DNA from: Thermanaerothrix sp.
GTDB lineage: Bacteria > Synergistota > Synergistia > Synergistales > Synergistaceae
Direction of reading: 5' to 3'
Assembly (NCBI GenBank): GCA_026417795.1
Contig: JAOACP010000016.1
Location: forward strand, 1 to 43,675
Length of the DNA stretch: 43,675 nucleotides
Each line of letters starts with the position of its first letter. Position 1 is the stretch's first letter. Below are positions 31,146 through 38,292 of the stretch, one piece after another. Both the position numbers and the translations under genes were made by a program. The notes beneath the pieces are model-generated. The model saw nothing but the letters and a program-made list of their open reading frames with translations, was not told the origin of the DNA and searched no databases.

Positions 31146-31808
31146 ATGGGAGCTCGAAGATTCCAGGAGGATGCCTTCGGATTTGGTGAGGGGCCCAACC
31201 TTTACGGGGCCGTGGCGGACGGCATGGGGGGCATGCTCATGGGGGCGGAGGCTTCCAGGATAGCGGTGGAGGCCGCCATGGGGGCCCTTCGGAGCGGCGA
31301 AAGCCCTCTTCAGGCGGTGATGCGGGCCCAGAAGGAAGTTCAGATTTGGGCAAAGGGGCTTGGGATCCTGGGCCTTACGGGCACCACCCTTTCGGTGGCC
31401 GCCGTGGACTCCTCCCTGGGGCTTCTGGACTGGGCCTCTGTGGGGGACAGCCGGGTATACCTCTACCGAAAGGGCAGGCTGGAGCTGCTCTCAAGGGACC
31501 ACACGGTGGCGGAGGCGGTCCGGGTCTTAGGGGGGGATCCAGGGGCTTTGGGGCCCCAGGGGGATTTCATAACCAGCTTCATAGGCATAGAGGATCTGTC
31601 GGAGGTCTCCCGGCCCGATAAACCGGTTAAACTTGACGAAGGCGACGCGGTGCTGTTGGTGTCCGACGGGGTCTACCGGGCGTTGTCGCCCGCGGAGATG
31701 GCGGAGCTTATGACCGGAGATGACCCGGCCTCCGCCATCCTGTGGGCGGTGTCGTCCAAGCAGGTCAAGGGGCAGGACAACGCAACTGTGGTGGTGCTGG
31801 CCCTGTGA
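31146..31808 (+). CDS. PP2C-family protein phosphatase
   Basis: About 220 residues. PP2C motifs: GARRFQEDAF (Arg and metal-binding Asp), AVADGMGGMLMG, GLTGTTLSVAAVD, ASVGDSRVYLYR, LLVSDGVYRALS, and the last metal Asp in GQDNATVVVLAL. It should remove phosphate from Ser/Thr, most likely from targets of the kinase encoded next. The start is unclear. ATG 31146 begins in the middle of the first strand and lacks a ribosome site. The open frame continues up to a CTG at 31122 that overlaps the UPF0182 stop and would add eight residues (LRCAGSQI), a better fit to the family. There is no membrane segment. Confidence 0.87.
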   Translation: MGARRFQEDAFGFGEGPNLYGAVADGMGGMLMGAEASRIAVEAAMGALRSGESPLQAVMRAQKEVQIWAKGLGILGLTGTTLSVAAVDSSLGLLDWASVGDSRVYLYRKGRLELLSRDHTVAEAVRVLGGDPGALGPQGDFITSFIGIEDLSEVSRPDKPVKLDEGDAVLLVSDGVYRALSPAEMAELMTGDDPASAILWAVSSKQVKGQDNATVVVLAL

Positions 31809-31867
31809 GACCCAATCGGAGACCGAAGGACGTTGAGAGTGGGGGTGCTTCGCAGGTGGCCCATAGA

Positions 31868-33253
31868 ATGGACATAAGGCTTCCTTCCGGCTCGGTGCTC
31901 ATGGACCGTTACCGGGTGGGCACCCTTTTGGGCCGTGGGGGCTTCGGCATGACCTACATAGCCTGGGACCGGGTGTTGGAGCTCAAGCTGGCGGTGAAGG
32001 AGTACTTCCCCATGGGGCTCGCCTTCCGGGCCCCGGACGGTTCGGTGTACTGTCCCCCCGGCGAGGAGGAGACCTTCGAGGAGGGGCTTGAGCGGTTCCT
32101 GGAGGAGGCCAGGACCCTTGCGAGGCTGGACCGCATAGACGGGGTGGTGTCCGTCCGGGACTACTTCAAGGCCAATGGAACCGCCTACATGGTCATGAAC
32201 TACGTGGAGGGCAAGACCCTGAAGGACTACCTGGAAGAGCGTGGGGGGAAGATGGACTTCGAAGAGGCGGTGGACCTGCTGCTTCCCCTGATGGAGGCCC
32301 TCCACAGGGTCCATCGGGAGGGGTGCCTGCACCGGGACGTGAGCCCCGACAACATCCTGGTGTCCCCCGACGGCCGCTGCACCCTGATAGACTTCGGCGC
32401 CGCCCGGGGGAGCTTCCGGAGCACCGTCAGCGTATCCGCGGTCTTGAAGCCCGGGTACGCCCCGGAGGAGCAGTACCGAGGAGGAGCGGACCAGGGGCCC
32501 TGGACCGACGTCTACGCCATGGGGGCCACCCTTTACCGGTGCGTGGCCGGCTTCCCGCCCCCGGACCCCATGGAGCGCCTCAAGGGCCGAAGGCTCCAGG
32601 TTCCCAAGGGGGTGCCCAGGGGGGCCTTCAGGGCCATAGAAAAGGCCTTGGAGGTGAACCGGGAGGAGCGGTTCCAGGACATGATGTCCTTAGTCGAAGC
32701 CCTTCACCCCCACTTGGGGATCGGGATCCCGGTGAACATGAGGACTATTAGCGTGGCGCTGCTCTTGGGGCTGTTCTTCGCCCTTGGGGCGGTGACCGCG
32801 GTGGGCAGCCGCCTTAGGAGCCTTGGGGTGCCCTCCTTGAGGGATGTGGTCCGATTCGCCTCCCCTACGGACGGCAACGGCGCGTCCAAGAAGGGGGAGG
32901 GGGTTTTTCAGGATAGGGAGGCGGCTTCGCCTTCCAATGCCAACGTAGCCATTGGCGCCTCCAATGACCTGTCCGGCTCTTCCAGCAAAGCCCAGGAGAG
33001 CCCTTCGGCCCTTGCGGAGGCCCGGGGGATGTTGAACCGGGGGGATTTCGAGGGGGCCTTGCGCCTTGCGGAGGAGGCCCAGCGGGTGAGCCGGGACAAG
33101 CGGGGGGCTCTTCTGGTGGGGGCAAGGGCCGCCATGGGGCTTGGCAGGATCGACCTCGCAAGATCCAAGCTGGAGGCCCTGATGGCGCTGGATCCCCTGT
33201 ACCCCGGCGCCTCTGACCTGGCGGAACAGCTTAAGTTGAAGCTGACAAACTAG
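31868..33253 (+). CDS. Membrane-anchored Ser/Thr protein kinase with C-terminal TPR-like repeat
   Basis: About 461 residues. The Hanks-type kinase domain is residues 14-283: GRGGFG (22-27), Lys44 in VKEYFP, catalytic HRD at 155-157 with Asn162, DFG at 175-177 and APE at 198-200. All key residues are present. One membrane helix (about 293-313) is followed by a Ser/Ala/Asn-rich linker. A C-terminal segment (about 385-455) of paired helices (ARGMLNRGDFEGALRLAEEA and ARAAMGLGRIDLARSKLEAL) is TPR-like and should lie in the periplasm. The start may instead be GTG 31805, which overlaps the phosphatase stop and gives 21 extra residues. ATG 31868 begins right before the domain. It probably forms a pair with the phosphatase. 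Confidence 0.9.
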   Translation: MDIRLPSGSVLMDRYRVGTLLGRGGFGMTYIAWDRVLELKLAVKEYFPMGLAFRAPDGSVYCPPGEEETFEEGLERFLEEARTLARLDRIDGVVSVRDYFKANGTAYMVMNYVEGKTLKDYLEERGGKMDFEEAVDLLLPLMEALHRVHREGCLHRDVSPDNILVSPDGRCTLIDFGAARGSFRSTVSVSAVLKPGYAPEEQYRGGADQGPWTDVYAMGATLYRCVAGFPPPDPMERLKGRRLQVPKGVPRGAFRAIEKALEVNREERFQDMMSLVEALHPHLGIGIPVNMRTISVALLLGLFFALGAVTAVGSRLRSLGVPSLRDVVRFASPTDGNGASKKGEGVFQDREAASPSNANVAIGASNDLSGSSSKAQESPSALAEARGMLNRGDFEGALRLAEEAQRVSRDKRGALLVGARAAMGLGRIDLARSKLEALMALDPLYPGASDLAEQLKLKLTN

Positions 33254-33269
33254 ATCTTAAGGAGGACTG

Positions 33270-34481
33270 ATGGAGTTGTTTCCCTCTGGTTCAATCGTCA
33301 TGAGGCGGATAAGGCTTGCGGCCCTTGGGGCCTGGGGCTTGGCGTTTCTCTACTTCCCCGGAGCGGCCTTCGGGGACTTCCGGGGGTATCTTCCCGCCAT
33401 ACCGGCCCTTCCAGGTGCGGTCAACCGGCTGGTGTTCGTGGCCCCCGAGGAAGGGAAGTACGTGCTCTACTGCACCTCTGGGCTTGGGACCTTGGGGGCT
33501 AGGGGGGTGAGGGGTGAGGCCCTGGAGATAACCGCCTCCAAGGGGGAGACGTTGGAGGTTTGGTACTGCTACGAGGGGGATGTGCCAGACGGGGTGCTGG
33601 AGGAGGCGGTGATAGCCGAGCGGTCCGGCGCGGAGGCCTTCAAGGCCCCCTTCCAGCTCGGCATGCGCCCCGCGGCCAGGAGGATCGAGGTGCCCCTGGC
33701 GATCAAGGGGCTCCCCCGGCTCGTAAGGGTTGAAGTGGCGGACCAGCTTCATCCATCCCTGGACGTCAAGGGGGCCTTGAAGTTTCAAGGGGGCTCCATA
33801 AACCTGACGGGCTTCGTGGAGCATCTCGGAAAGTCCTATCCCCTGGATCCCGAAGGGTGGGCGGTGCTGCCTCCCGACGCGGTTTCCGGGGACGTAACGG
33901 TGCTCTGCGGCCTGGTATCCCGGAACGTGGGAGGGGCCTTGACGCCGGTTCAGTTCCGCCTGAACCTCAAGGAGGCGGACCTGCCCGCCGACTGGGCCTT
34001 CCTATATTCCCTGGCGGGACGGTTCGATGACCGGTCCTTGGGTTTTGCGCTTACCATGCTGCCCAAGGGGGCCATGGAGGCGGGGGAGGCCCTGGGCTTA
34101 AGGGCCAAAGCGTCGGGGCAGGGGCTCCTGGCCCTGGGGGAGCTCTTTAGGGGCTCGGAGGCCGCCAAGGCCTTCCTCCGGGGCTACCTCAAGGGGGCTG
34201 ACATGGCCATGGTGGCGGTTGGCCCCGGTGCCAGCGTGCGGGTGAGCTCCCCCGCCGGGGCCTCCATGACTTGGCAGGAGGCCAGGGGCAACGGCTGGAC
34301 CTACGTGCTATTCCCAAGGAAGGGTCGGGTGCTGCTGGCCCTCAACGGAGACGGGACTTCCCCGGTGGAGATAGCTAAGGTGCTTAAGGAGGGGGAGGTG
34401 AGGCGTTCCTATCCGGAGGGGAACTGGAGCCGGAACGTTGAGGTCATAGGAGACAGGCTCAACCCGTCGGCGGGAAACTAA
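33270..34481 (+). CDS. Secreted protein of unknown function
   Basis: A 403-residue protein with an N-terminal export signal: basic RRIR, then LAALGAWGLAFLYFPGAAFG, with a likely cut before DFRGYLPAIP. The mature part is rich in beta-type strands and Gly (EGKYVLYCTSGLGTLGARGV, LEVWYCYEGDVPDG), with two Cys near 74 and 107. The C-terminal part includes ASVRVSSPAGASMTWQEARG and TYVLFPRKGRVLLALNGDG. I do not recognise a family. Its ATG has the strong site AAGGAGG five bases before and lies 16 bases after the kinase stop, so it is co-transcribed. Its place suggests a periplasmic partner or ligand of the kinase's outer domain; that is inference. Confidence 0.75.
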   Translation: MELFPSGSIVMRRIRLAALGAWGLAFLYFPGAAFGDFRGYLPAIPALPGAVNRLVFVAPEEGKYVLYCTSGLGTLGARGVRGEALEITASKGETLEVWYCYEGDVPDGVLEEAVIAERSGAEAFKAPFQLGMRPAARRIEVPLAIKGLPRLVRVEVADQLHPSLDVKGALKFQGGSINLTGFVEHLGKSYPLDPEGWAVLPPDAVSGDVTVLCGLVSRNVGGALTPVQFRLNLKEADLPADWAFLYSLAGRFDDRSLGFALTMLPKGAMEAGEALGLRAKASGQGLLALGELFRGSEAAKAFLRGYLKGADMAMVAVGPGASVRVSSPAGASMTWQEARGNGWTYVLFPRKGRVLLALNGDGTSPVEIAKVLKEGEVRRSYPEGNWSRNVEVIGDRLNPSAGN

Positions 34482-34503
34482 AGGGGGCCGGCCCCCTTTA
34501 AGG
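34480..34503 (+). terminator. Terminator of the UPF0182-kinase cluster
   Basis: AAAGGGGGCCGGCCCCCTTT (34480-34499) is a perfect 20-base palindrome that overlaps the stop codon of the secreted-protein gene and ends in TTT. The T-tract is short, so termination may be partial. The next gene, at 34555, is on the same strand. Confidence 0.6.
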
Positions 34504-34554
34504 GGCGCTGAACCCTACGGGCGCTGGGCTTAAACCCTGGAGGGGGGATGTGCG

Positions 34555-35427
34555 GTGTCCTTGGAGTCGGTCCTGCTGCTTTTCGACTTTAACCACCCGG
34601 TGTGGGATTTCTCCACCGTTGAGATGGCGGGGGAGGACCCTTCTTTTCTCATGGAGCTGGTACAATGCGGCCTTGTGGAGGAGCGGGATGGGTGCTTTGT
34701 GCTCACCGAATCGGGGGTTCGGGAGTTCGAAACCCTTCGGGATCAGTGTTTCCTGGACAGCCCCCCGGGGCTTCCCCCTTCTGATCCCCCGTTGTGGCTT
34801 CGGCGCAACCGGCTGGAGATGGCCTTTAAGGGGGCCTTCGCCGGGAGGTGGGGCAACAAGAGAACCCATCCTGGGGTGAAGCTGTCATTCCTCGCCCCCC
34901 CTATGGAGGCGGTGTTTGAGGGACCCCGCTTCACTGGGTGGCGCGTTTCAGGTAAGACGGCCCATGGCGTCCTTGAGCTTGACCTTTTGCTCCTGTTCGA
35001 CTACGACTTCTCCTGCTACATGGGCTCACCCAGGCACCCGGAGGACCACGAGGGGGTCTTAAACGCGGACCGGGTGCTCATGGTGATGGCGGATGAGCTG
35101 GATTTGCGGATGTCCATTGCAAGGCTTGGGGATGCTCACCGGTGGCTTTGGGACCGTAGGCGGGTCTTCGGAAGCTCCTTCGACCTGGACTGTCAGGGGC
35201 AGGATTCCGTCACCTGGTGGGCCTGGGTCGCCCAGGAGGAGGGCCATGCCCTGGAGCTGCACCGCCGCCTTGAGCCCTTTGGCGAGGCCCTCTGCGGGCC
35301 CTCTAAACCCCTGGACCTTTGGGTCTTGAGCCTGGAGGCGTTGGCGGGGGCCCCCAGGGATGAGACCTTCTACGACCTCTTCCACCAGGTGGGGCACCGG
35401 GTCTTCGCCTCCGGCGCGGTGGGATGA
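34555..35427 (+). CDS. Protein of unknown function with possible winged-helix N-terminus
   Basis: A 290-residue soluble protein. Residues about 25-62 (SFLMELVQCGLVEERDGCFVLTESGVREFETL) look like helix-turn-helix plus wing, in the style of MarR-like or DUF-type DNA-binding domains. Residues 95-290 contain LELDLLLLFDYDFSCYMGSP, PEDHEGVLNADRVLMVMADE and SVTWWAWVAQEEGHALELHR, with no family I know. The start is GTG 34555 after GGAGGGGGG. It follows the palindromic terminator of the kinase cluster and may be partly co-transcribed. Regulator function is a guess from the N-terminal pattern only. Confidence 0.7.
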   Translation: MSLESVLLLFDFNHPVWDFSTVEMAGEDPSFLMELVQCGLVEERDGCFVLTESGVREFETLRDQCFLDSPPGLPPSDPPLWLRRNRLEMAFKGAFAGRWGNKRTHPGVKLSFLAPPMEAVFEGPRFTGWRVSGKTAHGVLELDLLLLFDYDFSCYMGSPRHPEDHEGVLNADRVLMVMADELDLRMSIARLGDAHRWLWDRRRVFGSSFDLDCQGQDSVTWWAWVAQEEGHALELHRRLEPFGEALCGPSKPLDLWVLSLEALAGAPRDETFYDLFHQVGHRVFASGAVG

Positions 35428-35467
35428 AGGGCCGCCCGGTCTGTGGGGCCGCTGGCGCCTTGGGGCC

Positions 35468-35514
35468 CAAAAACTATAAAAAACTCAAAAAGGGGGGCCA
35501 TGTGACCCCCCTTT
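35468..35514. terminator. Bidirectional terminator
   Basis: AAAGGGGGG pairs with CCCCCCTTT around an eight-base loop (35488-35514). The minus-strand side is followed by TTTTT and, a little further, TTTTTT, a strong exit for the gene at 35537-36454. The plus-strand side has only CTTTCG, adequate at best for the gene ending at 35427. Confidence 0.85.
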
Positions 35515-35536
35515 CGAGTATAAGACAGGATCCCCC

Positions 35537-36454
35537 TCAGTCCCCCAGGATCTCCATGAGCTTCCCTATGGCCCACTGGTCGAGCTCCGATGGTTCGTCT
35601 GGCCTTGGGCCGCCGTAGGTCAGCAGATTCCTTATGAGGTCCGACTTCTCCTTGGGGAGGTGGTTCAGCATCTCATCGAGCTCCTCGGTCTCGTCCTCGT
35701 CCAGCCGGCCGGTGAGGCGGCCTATGACCAGGGCTGGCAGGTACAGGTAGAAGAGCCGGTCGTCGGACTCGGTCCAGGGCCCCTCCAGATAGGCGGCCTC
35801 GTGGAATATCTGGTCGTATTGGAAGTCCTCGTCCTCGTCCTCGTCGGGCAGGGCCTCCAGCCCCAGTATCACGAAGGGCAGATCCGGGGACAGGGAGAAG
35901 GCGTCCAGCACCGCCTCCCATATCTCCCCCTCCGGGGCGTCCTTCTCGATCAGGGCTATGGCCCTTCCGTGGGCCCCCGCCGGGCTGTCTAGGGAGTCCT
36001 GGTCGTAGGTCTCAAGGATGGAGGAGAAGTCCTTCTTGTCCAGGAGGGCCCTGTAGAGCAGGAGCCGAGCGGGGAAGATCTCCTCGTCGGCATCGAACTC
36101 CATGAGCTTCCTGGCGTAGGCCTCGGCGTCGTCAAACCTCCCCAGGGCGTGGGAGGCGGAGGACAGGTGCATGAGCGCCTCCCCGTAGGTCTGAACCAAT
36201 GTCCGCTCGTCGTAGAGCCCCTTGGGCTCCTCCCCGCCGAGGCGGCGCACCGTCTCCGCAAGGGCCTCCCGCAGGTCCCCGATGCTTCTTAGGGCCTCTT
36301 CCTCGTCCTTCAAGGTCCAAAGGGCCACCTTGGCAGCGGGGTTTGATGGGTCCTCCTTCAGCAGCGCCTTCGCCGCCCGCTGTATCTCCTCTTCGTCGGA
36401 GGCCTCGTAGAGCCTCTCGAGCAGTTCCTCTATCTTGTCGCCGTTAAACGCCAT
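35537..36454 (-). CDS. Acidic TPR-like protein of unknown function
   Basis: A 305-residue, very acidic, mostly helical soluble protein. Repeating helix pairs of TPR style are visible, such as EEEIQRAAKALLKEDPSNPA (about 22-41) and YGEALMHLSSASHALGRFDD followed by AEAYARKLMEFDADEE. The second half has a DEDEDEDF stretch and DRLFYLYLPALVIGRLTGRL. No catalytic motif was seen. Such proteins usually act as protein-binding scaffolds. The ATG follows AAAGGGGGA at good spacing. It is monocistronic: its own promoter overlaps the preceding gene's stop and a strong terminator follows. Confidence 0.75.
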   Translation of the reverse strand: MAFNGDKIEELLERLYEASDEEEIQRAAKALLKEDPSNPAAKVALWTLKDEEEALRSIGDLREALAETVRRLGGEEPKGLYDERTLVQTYGEALMHLSSASHALGRFDDAEAYARKLMEFDADEEIFPARLLLYRALLDKKDFSSILETYDQDSLDSPAGAHGRAIALIEKDAPEGEIWEAVLDAFSLSPDLPFVILGLEALPDEDEDEDFQYDQIFHEAAYLEGPWTESDDRLFYLYLPALVIGRLTGRLDEDETEELDEMLNHLPKEKSDLIRNLLTYGGPRPDEPSELDQWAIGKLMEILGD

Positions 36455-36487
36455 GTTGAAGTCCCCCTTTAAGGTCTAGGTGGGAGC

Positions 36488-36516
36488 ATTATAGCCTAAC
36501 GGGCTCCTCCTGGCAC
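36488..36516 (-). promoter_or_regulatory. Promoter of the TPR-like gene
   Basis: Minus-strand GTGCCA (36516-36511), a 17-base spacer and a perfect TATAAT (36493-36488). It overlaps the last codons and the stop of the GGDEF/HD-GYP gene. Confidence 0.65.
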
Positions 36517-38228
36517 CTAAGCAGCAGGTCCCGGATGGCATCCAGGAGGGACGGATCGAAAAGACGGCCCTTGTCCCTTGCCATGAGGCTCCAGGCTGCG
36601 CCGGCCTCCATGGCGCCGCCGTCCGGGTTTGTCAGGGACTCGTAACGGTCAAGGACCTGGAACACCCTGACCGGCAGGGGGATGTCGGCGCCCTTAAGGC
36701 GCTGGGGATAACCGCTTCCGTCCCACCGCTCGTGGTGGGACAGTATGAGATCCGCCGCGGGCAACAGCTCCGGTATGCTCTTGGCTATCCGGTATCCCGT
36801 GATGGGGTGGTCCTGGTCCGTCTCCAATGCGTCCTCGTCCACCGGGGGCTCCCGGTTTATCAGGTCCTTGGAGGAGACTATGCCTATGTCGTGGTAGGCG
36901 CACAGGAGCTTGAGGGCCTTGCTGTCCTCCTCCCCCATGCCAAGCTGTCTGTCCAGCATCTCGCATAGGTCCGAAAGGCGCTTGATGTGGAGCCCCATGT
37001 GCCCCCCGAAGGCCCGGTGCAGCTTCTCCTCCAGGTGGGCCAGGATCCTGAGCCTCGCCCTTCGGCCCTCCTTCATCTTCATCTTGTACATGAGGTCCTC
37101 GGCGGGCTTCAGCATGGCGTCCCGCCAGTCCTCCTCCGGGTGCTCCTTCACCCCGAAGCCCAGGGATATGCTGGGCCGGACCAGCCCCTGCCCCTTCCAG
37201 GAGGAGCACATGTGATGGATCCGGTTGATCCGGTCCACAGCCTTTTCCACGCCGGTCTTGGGAAGGAGGAGTATGAACTCGTCCCCGCCCCAGCGGAATA
37301 TGAGGTCCCCGGGGCGTCCGCTCTCCCGGAGTATCTTGGCTATGGTTGTGAGTAGCAGGTCCCCTTCCGGGTGGCCGAAGGCGTCGTTTGCCAGCTTAAG
37401 GCCGTTGACGTCCCCCATTATGAGGCAAAGTGGCATATGCTCCGGGTTGTCCAGCCGCTTGAGCTCCTCGTCGAAACAGCGGCGGTTGAGAAGCCCCGTT
37501 AGGGGATCGTGCATGTTGAGGAACCGTATCTGCTCCTCCGCCTCCCGCCTCTCCGATATGTCCTCCACCACGCCCACCACCCCAAGGAACGTGCCCTTAA
37601 GGGACGTCATGGGCCGGAACTGGGCCTTTATCCAGGTGGTCCTGTTGCCGGAGAAGGGGGTGTAACGGCCCTCGTACATGCCAGGGGTCCCAGACAGTGC
37701 CTGCAGGATCGCCTTCTTCATCCACGGGTCCTTGAGGTTGTCTATCACGTTGATCCCAATGAGCCGCTCCCTGGTGGTGCCCATTATCTCCAGGAAGTGA
37801 TCGTTCATGTCGGTTATTATCCCGTCGTGGTCTATGTGCACTATGCCCAGGGGCGAGTGGTCGAAGATGGTGTGGTACCGCTCCTCGCTCCTCTCCAGCG
37901 TCTCCTCCGCCCGCTTTATGCGGCTTATGTCCCGGCAGGAGAGGACGAAAAGGTCCCTCTCCCCGTCGGAGGTCCTGCCCAGCAGGGCCTCGGTGGGTAT
38001 CTCGGAGGGACCCTTCTTCAGGGGTATGTCCATCGGGGGGTAGGGGGGCTTGCCGGCGCCCATGAGGTTCCTAAGCCTCCCCCAGTACACCGGGGGTAGG
38101 ACGTCCTTTACGTGCTGCTTTCCCTTGAGCAAAGCCCAAGCCTTTGGGGAGGACATCAAAACCCGTCCTTCCGGGTCCATCACGAAAATGTAGTCCTCGA
38201 ATCCTGCCATCAGGCTAACGGCGTCCAA
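36489..38228 (-). CDS. PAS-PAS-GGDEF-HD-GYP cyclic-di-GMP protein
   Basis: A 579-residue soluble signalling protein. Two PAS-type sensors are at about 8-105 and 115-230 (second: YHTIFDHSPLGIVHIDHDGI, with VVGVVEDISERREAEE at its end). The GGDEF domain (about 235-385) has intact GGDEF at 314-318 and an inhibitory-site RxxD (305-308) exactly five residues before it, so it should make cyclic di-GMP with product feedback. The HD-GYP domain (about 395-560) has His446-Asp447, His474, His498-His499, GSGYP and Asp527, so its metal ligands are present and it should break down cyclic di-GMP. The Lys of the usual HDIGK is Ile here (HDIGI). The start is TTG 38228 after GGGGGGTAG. No membrane segment is seen. 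Confidence 0.9.
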   Translation of the reverse strand: MDAVSLMAGFEDYIFVMDPEGRVLMSSPKAWALLKGKQHVKDVLPPVYWGRLRNLMGAGKPPYPPMDIPLKKGPSEIPTEALLGRTSDGERDLFVLSCRDISRIKRAEETLERSEERYHTIFDHSPLGIVHIDHDGIITDMNDHFLEIMGTTRERLIGINVIDNLKDPWMKKAILQALSGTPGMYEGRYTPFSGNRTTWIKAQFRPMTSLKGTFLGVVGVVEDISERREAEEQIRFLNMHDPLTGLLNRRCFDEELKRLDNPEHMPLCLIMGDVNGLKLANDAFGHPEGDLLLTTIAKILRESGRPGDLIFRWGGDEFILLLPKTGVEKAVDRINRIHHMCSSWKGQGLVRPSISLGFGVKEHPEEDWRDAMLKPAEDLMYKMKMKEGRRARLRILAHLEEKLHRAFGGHMGLHIKRLSDLCEMLDRQLGMGEEDSKALKLLCAYHDIGIVSSKDLINREPPVDEDALETDQDHPITGYRIAKSIPELLPAADLILSHHERWDGSGYPQRLKGADIPLPVRVFQVLDRYESLTNPDGGAMEAGAAWSLMARDKGRLFDPSLLDAIRDLLLRCQEEPVRL

Positions 38229-38263
38229 GCGGGCTACCCCCCTGAATGCTTGATATTCCCTAC

Positions 38264-38292
38264 ATTATCCTATGATTTTTTTATAGCCGCAA
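38264..38292 (-). promoter_or_regulatory. Promoter of the GGDEF/HD-GYP gene
   Basis: Minus-strand TTGCGG (38292-38287), a 17-base spacer and GATAAT (38269-38264). It overlaps the end of the helicase-nuclease gene, so the signalling gene has its own start rather than relying on read-through. Confidence 0.6.
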
